Below are positions 1 to 8,156 of a stretch of 64,000 nt of DNA, piece by piece. How positions within the stretch are numbered: the stretch's first letter is position 1; each line of letters begins with the position of its first letter. The notes below the pieces were generated by a model that was given only the letters and a program-made list of their open reading frames with translations, was not told where the DNA came from and did no database searches. The stretch comes from Autumnicola tepida (GTDB taxonomy: Bacteria; Bacteroidota; Bacteroidia; Flavobacteriales; Flavobacteriaceae). A program made the position numbers and the translations under genes. Location: NCBI RefSeq assembly GCF_031846485.1, contig NZ_JAVRHQ010000001.1, forward strand, positions 186,001 through 250,000, in the 5' to 3' direction.

Positions 1-1
1 G

Positions 2-907
2 AAAGAAGAAAAATCTTATTCCCGGAAGGAAATAAATGAGATATTTAGCCAAAATGGACTTGATTTTAATTTCGAAGAATTATTGAATCTAGATTCAGAC
101 ATAATATGGTGGAAAAAACTAAGCTACGATTGGAAAATTATTATGCTTTATAATCACAATTATGAATATAGGTTTTTTACCAGTGGGAGAATAAAAGACT
201 TCAATTCAGTACTAGATGAAATTAAACAATACAACAAATTTGAACTAAAAAAGTTCATTGATGAACTAAAAGAAATCAAAGATTGTTTTTTTAATTTTGA
301 TACGAGCCTTTTGATAACTGATTTTAAACCATTGGAAAACTTTTTGAGAATTGAAAGGTTATTTTTAAATGGTATGAGGTGCTGTAATTTAGAAACTATG
401 CCAACTTTAGAAAGTGTAAAGTTTTTAGATGCTAAAAACTCAGCGTTAAATTCTCTTTTAAATATTTCAAAATTCAAAAATTTGGAACATCTGGATATTC
501 ATAATACACATATATCTAATTTAAACGGAATTGAAGAACTTAAAAAATTGAATTTTTTAAATGCAAGTAATACTGATATTGATTCACTAAATGGATTAGA
601 AAATCTTAAAAATCTAAAATATCTATCAATATTTCGGACTGAAATTAAAAATTTAGATGCAATAAGAAAACTTGAAAATCTTCGTACTATTTACGCGTAT
701 TCAACTAATATTAGGGATTTAAATAAGTTAGCCGAATTAAAGAGCCTTGTAAAAATTAATATTAATAATACTTCGATTAACGATCTATTACCATTAAAAG
801 AAAACCATAATTTACAAGAGGTTGCTGCTAAGGGAACAAATGTAACTCTAGAAAATGCAGAAAAATTAAATGCTTTGATGCCCGGAACAATTATTTTACT
901 ACAATAA
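2..907 (+). CDS. leucine-rich-repeat protein, 5' end outside window
   Basis: The frame is open from base 2, so the gene starts before the window; the first internal start-like codon (TTG at 83) is probably not the real one. The visible ~301 residues have a charged N-terminal part with no recognised domain. From about base 420 on there are at least five repeats of roughly 22 residues of the form LxxLxxLxIxxTxIxxLxG, the internalin-like bacterial LRR pattern, with T-x-I-x-x-L at each turn. Such repeats bind proteins; no enzymatic motif is visible. No signal peptide can be judged because the N-terminus is missing. It is AT-rich like the following small genes, which fits accessory DNA. The partner and role are unknown; an immunity or effector role is possible but not shown. 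Confidence 0.75.
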   Translation, partial: KEEKSYSRKEINEIFSQNGLDFNFEELLNLDSDIIWWKKLSYDWKIIMLYNHNYEYRFFTSGRIKDFNSVLDEIKQYNKFELKKFIDELKEIKDCFFNFDTSLLITDFKPLENFLRIERLFLNGMRCCNLETMPTLESVKFLDAKNSALNSLLNISKFKNLEHLDIHNTHISNLNGIEELKKLNFLNASNTDIDSLNGLENLKNLKYLSIFRTEIKNLDAIRKLENLRTIYAYSTNIRDLNKLAELKSLVKININNTSINDLLPLKENHNLQEVAAKGTNVTLENAEKLNALMPGTIILLQ

Positions 908-1008
908 ATACTTACAACAGAGCGGTTCATCGCAAATATCCGGTACCGTTAGAAAGAAAATAATTAACTTGACAAACAAACCTATACTAAGCCGACAAAT
1001 CAGTTACT

Positions 1009-1041
1009 CCGCCAACATGCGATAACCGAGACCATTGGCGG
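1009..1041. terminator. hairpin downstream of the LRR gene
   Basis: A 7-bp perfect stem (CCGCCAA / TTGGCGG) with a 19-nt loop is followed by TAATTTTTG. It lies about 100 bp after the LRR stop and 55 bp before the next gene. The long loop makes it a weak terminator candidate. Confidence 0.35.
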
Positions 1042-1095
1042 TAATTTTTGTCATTCTTTATTATTAAATAGTTGAATTTTAAAATCAAATAATTA

Positions 1096-1455
1096 ATGGG
1101 AAAAATTGGCAGACCTCAGAATGAAGTTAATGCTATGAAATACGAAAATTTTCTCAAGAGAGGTTTTCGATTCAATAGAAGAGTAAGTAGAGCAAGTAAG
1201 AGTGAATTGATTAATTTGATAAATTGTGAAAATGGAATCAAACATACATTCCTACCAAATAGAGAGAAACAATTATCTGAGATAAAAGGTAGATTAATAA
1301 AAGCTATTGAATTAATTATAAAAAATAATCATTTGGATAAGATTAACGAGAAAGCGTTAAGTGATTTATCCATAGAAGTAAATAATGCTAATTCATCATC
1401 AGATATTAATAAAATTGTAGAATCTGGATTATATTTTTCACAAGAAAATAAATAG
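1096..1455 (+). CDS. hypothetical protein, 119 aa
   Basis: I do not recognise a family. The 119-aa product is basic in its N-terminal third and acidic-amphipathic after that, with long predicted-helix stretches and no signal peptide, membrane segment or catalytic motif. It starts at an ATG after an AT-rich leader. It is the first of four small genes on the same strand that follow one another with 10 bp, -4 bp and 3 bp spacing, so it is probably co-transcribed with them. Low-GC codon use matches the rest of the left accessory segment. Confidence 0.5.
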   Translation: MGKIGRPQNEVNAMKYENFLKRGFRFNRRVSRASKSELINLINCENGIKHTFLPNREKQLSEIKGRLIKAIELIIKNNHLDKINEKALSDLSIEVNNANSSSDINKIVESGLYFSQENK

Positions 1456-1465
1456 CAAAAAATAT

Positions 1466-1696
1466 ATGGAATTTGACATAACAGATATTGATAAAAAACT
1501 ACTTATAAGGACATTATTAGCACACTCTGAACCAATTGGATTGGGGAAGGCAGAATATAATACTCGAAAATCTCATCGAGAAATCGTTGATGGAATATCG
1601 GATCAAGAATGTGATTATTTATTAAGCGAATTTAATCATTCTTCAGAAAAACCTTCAACATTTGGAATTCTAGATTATCATATGGGAAACCGATGA
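1466..1696 (+). CDS. hypothetical protein, 76 aa
   Basis: Small acidic product of unknown family, without signal peptide or membrane segment. It begins 10 bp after the previous stop. Its own stop codon overlaps the next start in an ATGA arrangement at 1693-1696, the usual sign of translational coupling. That coupling is the main support for this and the next, shorter, frame being real. Confidence 0.45.
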   Translation: MEFDITDIDKKLLIRTLLAHSEPIGLGKAEYNTRKSHREIVDGISDQECDYLLSEFNHSSEKPSTFGILDYHMGNR

Positions 1697-1785
1697 AACT
1701 TAACTTTTTTCGAAAACAGAATGGACAAGTAATAGTAAGTTCAGATGACTATGATACTCGAAATGGAAGATATAGATTCTTATAA
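1693..1785 (+). CDS. very small ORF, 30 aa, overlapping start
   Basis: ATG at 1693 overlaps the preceding stop (ATGA). The frame runs 30 codons to TAA at 1783-1785, and the next gene starts 3 bp later at 1789. The product is polar (begins MKLNFFRKQNG). The length is at the limit of what can be called from sequence, and the coupling on both sides is the only evidence. It could also be the remnant of a longer gene. Confidence 0.3.
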   Translation: MKLNFFRKQNGQVIVSSDDYDTRNGRYRFL

Positions 1786-1788
1786 GCT

Positions 1789-2007
1789 ATGCTAAATACA
1801 TTTCATTTAGATGAAATAAAAATCACTAAAAAGGGATATCAACAATTCGTAATGACGGATTTACCAAGTGAATTAGAAAGAAATAAAGAAGAAAAAAAGT
1901 TATTTAGAGATTTACTAAGAAATTTGACCGAAAAAAAAGAAAATTTTGGAAAATACTGGGAATTTGACCTTGAAAAGGTTGATTACACACCATCAATTAT
2001 GAGATAA
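1789..2007 (+). CDS. hypothetical protein, 72 aa
   Basis: Last of the tightly spaced small genes. The product is highly charged, rich in Lys and Glu, probably helical, and I do not recognise its family. It has no signal sequence. It starts 3 bp after the 30-aa frame. The 195 bp behind it contain no gene that I can support. Confidence 0.45.
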   Translation: MLNTFHLDEIKITKKGYQQFVMTDLPSELERNKEEKKLFRDLLRNLTEKKENFGKYWEFDLEKVDYTPSIMR

Positions 2008-2208
2008 AAAACTACTGCCAACTTAAGTCGGTTCATCGGAAAAAACGGGTATTGTGTAAAAAGTGTAATTTTTAGAAACCAGAGAAAAAGTGCTTAAGCT
2101 AGTAAATCCCTTCTAATCTAAATCACTAGAATTTTTAGCTTACAAAAGTAGTTTGTTTGCATAAATCCCCGAAAAATAGTAAGTTTATAACTTAGTTTCT
2201 TAGTGCAA

Positions 2209-2496
2209 ATGGAAAATAATAGAAAATACAAATTAAGAAAGGCAGCTTTAAAACCTGGCGTAAAAAATAGGAGATTTAAAGTGTTGGAAGATGATAGAGA
2301 TCTTTCCTTTATAGGAGCGATTGCTGCTAGTGCTACAAATGAGGCTTATCATAAGGCTGTAGCGATTTCAGAGAGTATTATCGAAGTAGAAGATGGTAAA
2401 GTGATTCGCAAACAAAAGGATGGAAGTTTTGAAGTTATTCAAACCTTAGCACCTCGAAAGTCAGTACAAAAAGGAAAGACAATTACCATACCTTAA
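2209..2496 (+). CDS. small partner of zeta-like kinase (possible antitoxin), 95 aa
   Basis: The frame could start at GTG 2203, but ATG 2209 is the more usual codon and gives 95 aa. The product has a very basic N-terminal 20 residues, then an Ala-rich helix and a basic tail with a VEDGKVIRKQKDGS turn. It ends 6 bp before the start of the P-loop kinase gene, so the two are almost certainly one operon. Small upstream genes paired with zeta/COG4185-type kinases are often antitoxins or accessory factors; that role is inferred here only from position, size and charge. Confidence 0.5.
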   Translation: MENNRKYKLRKAALKPGVKNRRFKVLEDDRDLSFIGAIAASATNEAYHKAVAISESIIEVEDGKVIRKQKDGSFEVIQTLAPRKSVQKGKTITIP

Positions 2497-2502
2497 TTTA
2501 TT

Positions 2503-3207
2503 ATGGCCAGCAAAAGATTGCGAATGTTTGCAGGCCCTAATGGCTCCGGAAAAAGTACCATTTTTAATAAAATACGTTCGCAATTTAGTCTGGGTATTTA
2601 TCTTAATGCCGATGAGATTGAGTATCTCTTGCGCAACCGGAACCAGTTGTCCTTAAAGGCATTTAATCTTAGTGAATCCCACGGACTAAAATTTAATAAA
2701 TTTCTTCAAAATCATTCTCTTTTCCAGAAAGCTTCTTCCCAGGGTTATAACATAGACCTTAATTGCCAAAATGGTATAATATCTAACCCTAATAATGCCA
2801 CACATTCTTATGAGGCTTCAATTCTTACGGATTTTTTAAGAACCGAATTAATTCAGGCTGGTCAAAAAATTACATTTGAAACGGTAATGTCACATCCTTC
2901 TAAAATAGAAACACTTAAGAAAGCCAAGGAATTAGGTTATAAGAACTACTTATATTTTATATGTACAGAGAATGTAGAAATTAATAAAGCGAGGGTTGAA
3001 GAGCGTGTGAAGAGCGGTGGTCATAATGTGCCTCCCGAGAAAACAGAACAACGATATTACAGAAGTCTTGAGCTACTGCCGGAAGCAATAGAAAATTCTT
3101 ACCGGTCATTTATTTTTGATAATAGTGAAAATACCTCGAAATTAATACTCGATGTTTATAGGGCAAGAAAGTTACTTTTCAAACTGAAGAAGTGCCGCTT
3201 TGGGTAG
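2503..3207 (+). CDS. zeta-toxin-like P-loop kinase (COG4185-type)
   Basis: The 234-aa product opens with a Walker A motif at residues 11-19 (GPNGSGKST), has NADE near residue 36, the FETVMSH block in the middle, and an R-V-x(3)-GGHxVP...RYxRSL block late in the protein. This motif order is that of zeta-toxin/COG4185 predicted kinases, which phosphorylate a small substrate (UDP-N-acetylglucosamine in the best-studied zeta toxins). The substrate here is unknown. Length is normal for the family and the start ATG is 6 bp after the small upstream gene. The pair behaves like a toxin-antitoxin cassette on the left accessory segment, but the upstream protein is not a recognisable epsilon antitoxin. 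Confidence 0.75.
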   Translation: MASKRLRMFAGPNGSGKSTIFNKIRSQFSLGIYLNADEIEYLLRNRNQLSLKAFNLSESHGLKFNKFLQNHSLFQKASSQGYNIDLNCQNGIISNPNNATHSYEASILTDFLRTELIQAGQKITFETVMSHPSKIETLKKAKELGYKNYLYFICTENVEINKARVEERVKSGGHNVPPEKTEQRYYRSLELLPEAIENSYRSFIFDNSENTSKLILDVYRARKLLFKLKKCRFG

Positions 3208-3297
3208 ATAAGTATTTTTTGAATTTATAAATATAGGTTGCTAAAAAATTTATTCAGGAGTATGTATACCCCTCGAATATTTAATAGTTAGTTAAGT

Positions 3298-3630
3298 TTG
3301 AATTTGCCGTGTTTTAATGTTTTTGCAGGTAACCAAGACAGTAACTATGATGGTAACCAAGATGTAGATTATAATAAATTGGTGGAATTAATTAACAAAC
3401 ATAATTTGGAGGGCTTTTTTCCGGAAAATGTAAACCCAACTGAAGAAATTTTGGAGGATAATTTGAATATTTCAAACCAAACAAAAAATTTTAAAACCCA
3501 TATTGAATCATTGTTTGAAAATAAACTTCTAGGAAGAACAATTAAGGACAAGCCAACAAGCAAGCTACAAAAATATTATACCACCCCTTTAGGAAAAGTA
3601 GTCCTTGCCGTTTATAAGAAAAATAAATAA
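3298..3630 (+). CDS. hypothetical protein or gene remnant, 110 aa, TTG start
   Basis: The frame has no early ATG. An in-frame TAG at 3289-3291 leaves TTG 3298 as the only start. An imperfect short repeat near the N-terminus (GNQDSNYDGNQDVDY) is followed by an acidic helical region, and the C-terminal 45 residues resemble a small basic helical or winged-helix tail. No family is recognised. The unusual start and absent N-terminal domain suggest either a truncated gene or a start that needs checking. It lies 22 bp upstream of the CoiA-like pseudogene on the same strand. Confidence 0.35.
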   Translation: MNLPCFNVFAGNQDSNYDGNQDVDYNKLVELINKHNLEGFFPENVNPTEEILEDNLNISNQTKNFKTHIESLFENKLLGRTIKDKPTSKLQKYYTTPLGKVVLAVYKKNK

Positions 3631-4029
3631 GTTCTAAGAATAAAAGTACTACTTGTATAAATACAGCATAAAATATCCCGTTGCATTTAACCAAGCCAAC
3701 AAAAAAATTGTTCCAATAGAGAAGGTTACGAAGGATAATAGGTTGAAATTAATTTGTCCTGTGTGTAAGGATAATTTTATAGCTATTATTAATCACCGAA
3801 ATCCACATTTCAGACATAAACCCAATACTGAGTGCTCCGGCAATTTAGAGTCTTATATACACTGGTTAACAAAAGAGGTTTTTAAACAAATTGGAGAATT
3901 GGATATACCTGAACTCTTAATTGATGACCTTCCCGAAAAACATAGGCAAAAATTTCAACTCGATTTTAATGCGATACTAGATACAAATATACCTTACTCA
4001 TTTCAGGGAGAATTTAAAAAAGGATTAAA

Positions 4030-4037
4030 AGCAAATC
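4030..4037. repeat. IS66 target-site duplication, left copy
   Basis: AGCAAATC directly left of the IS66 inverted repeat. It is identical to 8775-8782, and 8 bp is the normal duplication length of the IS66 family. Confidence 0.95.
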
Positions 4038-4056
4038 GTATGCGTCCGTCTAAGTG
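4038..4056 (+). repeat. IS66 left terminal inverted repeat
   Basis: It begins GTATGCGTCCG and ends AAGTG. The first 11 bases match the right repeat at 10 positions, and AGTG at positions 16-19 matches again. Confidence 0.85.
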
Positions 4057-4111
4057 CATCTTTTCTGAGAACCGTGTAGGTTATAATTTAGCAGTCTAAA
4101 TATACTTAAAA

Positions 4112-4378
4112 ATGACTCGATCTTCTACCTCAGAAATGCGTAAGCTGGTCACCAGCTTTTATGAATCAGATCAAAATCAATCCGCTTTTGCCCGTGCCCA
4201 TGGAATCAGCAAAGGCAAGCTATCCTATTGGATCCAGAAATTTCCCAGGGAGCAAGTTACAAAACCCGCTAAAAGCAATTTTGTTTCCTTATCGGCCGAC
4301 CCTTCTACCACACCGACATCCTCCAGGAGTATGCACATCCGTTTAGGTAATGGCGTAGAAATTGAAATTCCCCTGTAA
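4112..4378 (+). CDS. tnpA: IS66 accessory protein TnpA
   Basis: The 88-aa product has an N-terminal helix-turn-helix like that of IS66 TnpA (residues about 5-40, with the AFARAHGISKGKLSYWIQKF pattern), followed by a Ser/Pro-rich linker and a short C-terminal strand motif (IRLGNGVEIEIP) typical of IS66 first-frame proteins. It is needed for transposition in studied IS66 members, and its exact role is not settled. The stop codon overlaps the tnpB start (TAATG at 4376-4380), showing translational coupling. Confidence 0.9.
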   Translation: MTRSSTSEMRKLVTSFYESDQNQSAFARAHGISKGKLSYWIQKFPREQVTKPAKSNFVSLSADPSTTPTSSRSMHIRLGNGVEIEIPL

Positions 4379-4731
4379 TGTTTGCCTTAAGCAGTTCCCT
4401 GAATTACCAGTTATATCTTCCTGGTACCGATATGCGTAAGAGTTTTGACGGGCTATGTGGTTTGGTGCTTGGAGAATTAGGTCATAGTCCCCAGGATGGT
4501 TCGGTCTATATCTTTATCAATAAAGCGCGCAATAAAGTCAAGTTGCTGCACTGGCAGTCCGGGGGCTTTGTGTTATATTATAAACGCCTGGAGCGTGGTA
4601 CTTTTGAGTTGCCCGATTACGATGCATCCGTGGGAGGACTCCAGCTGGATTACACCCAACTGGTAATGCTCATAGACGGGGTAGCCATCACTAATATTAC
4701 CCGGAGAAAACGCTATAAAAAAGCCCAATAA
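4378..4731 (+). CDS. tnpB: IS66 Orf2-like protein TnpB
   Basis: The 117-aa product matches the IS66 Orf2 family by its MRKSFDGL block near residue 20, the VYIFINKARNKVKLLHW block, and the G-F-x-L-x-Y-K-R-L-E-x-G-x-F stretch. Length is normal for the family. The start overlaps the tnpA stop by one base. IS66 TnpB is required for efficient transposition but has no assigned enzymatic activity. The gene appears intact. Confidence 0.92.
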   Translation: MFALSSSLNYQLYLPGTDMRKSFDGLCGLVLGELGHSPQDGSVYIFINKARNKVKLLHWQSGGFVLYYKRLERGTFELPDYDASVGGLQLDYTQLVMLIDGVAITNITRRKRYKKAQ

Positions 4732-4773
4732 ATGCTGGTATATTTTTAACAAGGGTTGTATTTTAGCTACCCG

Positions 4774-5472
4774 ATGACCTACCAGGAGCTACAAAAAGAA
4801 AACGAGCAACTTCGAGAGTCCAATGAATTCTTTAAGGAGAAAATTTCCGCTTTGGAAGTGCAACTCGGGCAGCTCTATAAACTGATCCAGGGTTTTAAAT
4901 CGGAACGTTTTATCCCAGAAATCCTGGAACAGCAACTATCGCTTTTTTCTGAAAAACAAGATGAACCGGGGCAAATAGCTGCACCTAAAGAAACGATCAC
5001 CTATACCCGGGAAAAACAAAAACACCCGGGACGTGGTAGTTTGCCGGAACACCTTCCGGTGCGGGAAGTCATTCTTGAACCAGAAGAAGATGTAAGCACG
5101 CTGAAAAAAATTGGCGAGGAAGTTAGTGAAACCCTGGAATATACCCCGGCCAGCCTGGTTAAAAGACGTACCATTCGTCCTAAATATGCCAGGAAAGACC
5201 AGCAAGGGGTACTAATCGCACCACTACCCACGCGTCCTATCGAAAAATCTATTGCCGAGGCCTGCTTACTGGCCTATATCCTGGTGAGTAAATATATTGA
5301 TCACCTGCCATTCTATCGTCAGATCCAGCGCTTTAAACGAGAGTTTGGGTGGGAACCGGCCTCCAGTACTTTAAGTGACTGGATGGCGAGTTGTTGCCAG
5401 CTGTTGGAACCTCTTTATAATACCTTGAAGCAAAAAATCCTTGAAGACGGGTACATCCAGGCGGATGAAAGT
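4774..5472 (+). CDS. tnpC: IS66 transposase TnpC, exon 1
   Basis: The frame opens at TTG 4756, but ATG 4774 is the likely start. The exon encodes an N-terminal leucine-zipper-like coiled coil (about residues 1-50), the linker and zinc-binding region, and the start of the DDE transposase domain. It ends in the QADE motif, whose Asp I read as the first catalytic residue. At 5473 the sequence departs from the family and becomes group II intron. Joined to 7337-8107, the frame gives a 489-aa transposase (495 aa from the TTG) of normal IS66 length, with DES-PIKVLD at the junction where most relatives have DETPIKVLD. Unspliced, the message stops at 5493. Confidence 0.88.
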
Positions 5473-6004
5473 GTGTGCCTTGAAGCGGCCTAAAGTAATG
5501 CCGCAGGCTGTTAGATTGATGGTGGTAGACCCACCGTAGGGGTTAACAGACAGACCCTACAAACCACCTTGTGGTGCTTTATTTCGAAAGAATGAGGTGC
5601 TGAGCGACAAGGAAAAGGCGAGAGAATACTCGTCAGGTGAATTTCAGTGAGCTGAACGAAAGTGAATCACTGGTTAAGTTAAAGTACCGATATCGCCAGA
5701 TTCTGTCGAAATCGGAGAATTGTGTTTCTTCTCCGAGAATAAAACTTAGTGGCAGTAACCTGAAGTTGACTAAGTGACAGGCGGTACAGAGGTGGCAGGA
5801 CACTGAAATAGGCGATCTAACGGAACAAGGGAATTTGTACAGGGATGGTAAGGGAAATGCACAAGCGGAAACCCCGTGAGGCAGAAAACCAATGAACTGT
5901 ACAGAGGCGGACTAAGCCGTAGTACTGCAGAAGTCTCTGTAATGGAGATGGAGGGAAGGGCTTAGCCAGATTAGTTTTATGTAAGACACAACTTTGAAAG
6001 AAGG

Positions 6005-7243
6005 ATGATTGATTATTATGAAACAAAACAACATCCAATAACCAAGAAAATGGTATTGGATGCGTACAAGAAAGTAAAGTCCAAAAAGGGCAGTGCCGGA
6101 GTCGATGGACAGAGTTTACAGAATTTTAGGGAGAACCTCTCTGGAAATTTGTATAAAATCTGGAACCGTATGACCTCAGGCAGTTATTTTCCGCCTGTTG
6201 TAAAGGAAGTTCGTATAACCAAGAAAACAGGAGGCTTTCGCAGTCTCGGAATTCCTACGGTATCGGATCGCATTGCGCAACAGGTGATTAAAAGTTACTT
6301 AGAACCCAAGGTGGAAAGCAGTTTTCATCAGAATAGTTATGGATACAGACCCAGGAAAAGTGCGCATCAGGCACTGGAGAAAACAGTGTCCAGATGTGGT
6401 TATTACAGTTGGGTGGTAGACCTTGATATTCGTGGATTCTTTGATAACATTGACCATACCCTACTGATGAAGGCAGTAGAAAGGTATACAAAAGAGAAAT
6501 GGGTGTTGATGTATATTGGAAGGTGGTTGAAAACAGGAGTATCCAGAGAAGGTGAAATCACCGATAGAATAAAAGGTACTCCTCAAGGCGGCGTCATTAG
6601 TCCGCTACTTGCCAATATATTTCTTCACTTTGCATTCGATAAATGGATGCAAATCCATCACTCCAATATGCCTTTCGAACGATATTGCGACGATGCCATC
6701 ATACATTGCACATCAGAGAAACAAGCATATTTCATTAGAGAGGCTGTTTCTAAACGGATGAAAGCTTGTAAGTTGGAACTCAATAGTGAGAAAACTCACA
6801 TTGTGTATTGCAAGAATCACGTGCACAGCGAAAGTCACAAGAATACAAGTTTTGATTTTCTCGGTTACACGTTCCGCCCCCTCAGACGACCAACCAAAAA
6901 TGGTTGGAAACTGACTTACTTTCCAGTAATGAGCCACGCCTCAAAGAAAGAAGCAAGGCGAAGACTTAAGAAGGTTGTCAATAGAAAGTTTCGGGGATCC
7001 ATCCAAGAACTGGCACAGATAATCAACCCTATGATAAGGGGCTGGTATCAATATTTTTGCAAGTATTCGAAATGGACAACCCGTGGACTATGGTATTGGT
7101 TAAACAGGAAAATAGTTAGATGGATTAGGAGGTACAGAAAGCGCAGTAGAGTGCAAGCTCGAAAATGGCTAAAAAATGTGTACAAGACTAACCCACAATT
7201 GTTTGAGCATTGGAAACCTGTCTTAGATATAAAACCTTACTAA
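6005..7243 (+). CDS. ltrA: group II intron reverse transcriptase/maturase
   Basis: The 412-aa protein has the RT blocks in order: GVDGQSLQNF, the R-x-x-x-I-P-T-V-x-D-R block, DLDIRGFFDNIDH (first catalytic Asp), GTPQGGVISPLLANIFLH, and the active-site box YCDD in place of the usual YADD. A maturase (GIIM/X) domain follows, with GWYQYFCKY and a very basic C-terminal tail. I see no HNH endonuclease domain after it, so this is an endonuclease-lacking type. The length is typical of such proteins. It lies in intron domain IV, ending 18 nt before domain V. The ATG at 6005 is preceded by a GAAAGAAGG purine stretch. The YCDD change keeps both catalytic Asp residues, so activity is likely. Confidence 0.95.
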   Translation: MIDYYETKQHPITKKMVLDAYKKVKSKKGSAGVDGQSLQNFRENLSGNLYKIWNRMTSGSYFPPVVKEVRITKKTGGFRSLGIPTVSDRIAQQVIKSYLEPKVESSFHQNSYGYRPRKSAHQALEKTVSRCGYYSWVVDLDIRGFFDNIDHTLLMKAVERYTKEKWVLMYIGRWLKTGVSREGEITDRIKGTPQGGVISPLLANIFLHFAFDKWMQIHHSNMPFERYCDDAIIHCTSEKQAYFIREAVSKRMKACKLELNSEKTHIVYCKNHVHSESHKNTSFDFLGYTFRPLRRPTKNGWKLTYFPVMSHASKKEARRRLKKVVNRKFRGSIQELAQIINPMIRGWYQYFCKYSKWTTRGLWYWLNRKIVRWIRRYRKRSRVQARKWLKNVYKTNPQLFEHWKPVLDIKPY

Positions 7244-7261
7244 TTGTACCGTTAATCTGGA

Positions 7262-7297
7262 AGCGCCGTATGATGGGAGACTATCACGTACGGTGCT
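7262..7297 (+). ncRNA. group II intron domain V
   Basis: A 36-nt hairpin begins with the catalytic AGC triad, followed by a stem that pairs GCCGTA with TACGGT. A two-base bulge lies on the 3' side, and an upper stem is capped by a GAGA (GNRA) tetraloop. Domain VI follows at 7298-7336, with an AGAC/GTCT and GGGG/CCCC stem and an unpaired A about 7 nt before the intron end (A7330) as the likely branch point. Confidence 0.9.
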
Positions 7298-7336
7298 GTG
7301 AGAGACTTGGGGTGAAATTCCCCTTGTCTACTCGAC

Positions 7337-8107
7337 CCGATAAAGGTGCTGGATAGTGATAAAAAAGGCAGCACACATCAAGGCTATCAATGGGTCTATC
7401 ACGACCCCTTGCAAAAACTGGTGCTCTTTAATTACCGCAAAGGACGCGGGCAACATGGTCCCAAGGAACTCCTTGATGGGTATAAAGGGTACGTTCAATG
7501 CGATGGTTACACGGTATATGATAAAATCGGGTTAGATCCGGATATTACTATGGCCGGTTGCCTGGTGCATGCCAGGCGAAAATTTGTGGATGCCCGGGAC
7601 CAGGATCAAGCAAGGGCAGAAAAAGCACTAGCGATATTTAGTGAAATTTATAGGGAGGAACGAGCGATCAAAGAAGCAGCAGCCGGGGATGCAGAGATGC
7701 GAAAGGAACTAAGATTACAAAAGGTGCTGCCGCTACTGCAACAGATCAAAACCTGGATCCAGGAAGAACAGTTTAAGGTGTTACCTAAAAGTGCGATGGG
7801 GAAAGCCATGACGTATTTTATAAATCAATATCCTAAGTTCGAGGTGATCTTTGAAGATGGCAGGATCGAATTGGATAACAACCTTATTGAGAATGCTATT
7901 CGTCCATTGGCTCTCGGCCGAAAAAATTTCTTGTTTGCAGGCTCTCACAAGGCTGCGCAAAATGCGGCTATGTTATATTCCTTCTTTGGGAGTTGTAAAA
8001 TGCAGGGTGTGAATCCCCAACAGTGGTTAGAGGATACTCTGCAAAGAATACCTAATCATAGCATCCAAAAACTGGAGGAGTTATTGCCCGGCTATCAAAA
8101 AGCTTAG
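7337..8107 (+). CDS. tnpC: IS66 transposase TnpC, exon 2
   Basis: The exon starts with the PIKVLD strand directly after the intron and runs 256 codons to TAG. It carries the second acidic motif (GYVQCDGYTVYD), the HARRKF block, and the third catalytic residue in NNLIENAIRPLALGRKNF, which is highly conserved in IS66. The C-terminal motif (NAAMLYSFFGSCK...NPQQWLEDTLQRI) is also typical. A frame start at GTG 7346 is only an artefact of the intron junction, because the protein depends on splicing to exon 1. No frameshift or stop is seen in either exon, so a spliced transposase should be active. Confidence 0.9.
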   Translation, partial: PIKVLDSDKKGSTHQGYQWVYHDPLQKLVLFNYRKGRGQHGPKELLDGYKGYVQCDGYTVYDKIGLDPDITMAGCLVHARRKFVDARDQDQARAEKALAIFSEIYREERAIKEAAAGDAEMRKELRLQKVLPLLQQIKTWIQEEQFKVLPKSAMGKAMTYFINQYPKFEVIFEDGRIELDNNLIENAIRPLALGRKNFLFAGSHKAAQNAAMLYSFFGSCKMQGVNPQQWLEDTLQRIPNHSIQKLEELLPGYQKA

Positions 8108-8156
8108 CAAGCTTCCCTTGAGAGATACCACAAGAATCCTATACTAAAATATAATT

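Larger units (their letters stand above)
5473..7336 (+). mobile_element. group II intron inside tnpC
   Basis: The 5' end reads GTGTGCC, fitting the GUGYG consensus. The 3' end reads CTACTCGAC, ending in AC as required. Between them lie about 530 nt of non-coding RNA (domains I-III), a reverse transcriptase gene in the domain IV position, and a recognisable domain V and VI. The proposed boundaries keep the tnpC frame and rebuild the conserved DE(T/S)PIKVLD motif. Moving the 5' boundary 2 nt upstream to the other GTGTG would put a different codon at the junction and does not agree with the 3' AC end. Such introns retro-home by RNA splicing and target-primed reverse transcription. Confidence 0.92.

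Noticed and set aside
5494..6004. Small frames on both strands between tnpC exon 1 and the reverse transcriptase
   Set aside because: The stretch is structured intron RNA (domains I-III); the frames have no protein character.
7346..8107. Separate IS66 transposase gene starting at GTG 7346
   Set aside because: The conserved PIKVLD strand begins upstream of it, at the intron junction; it is exon 2 of tnpC.
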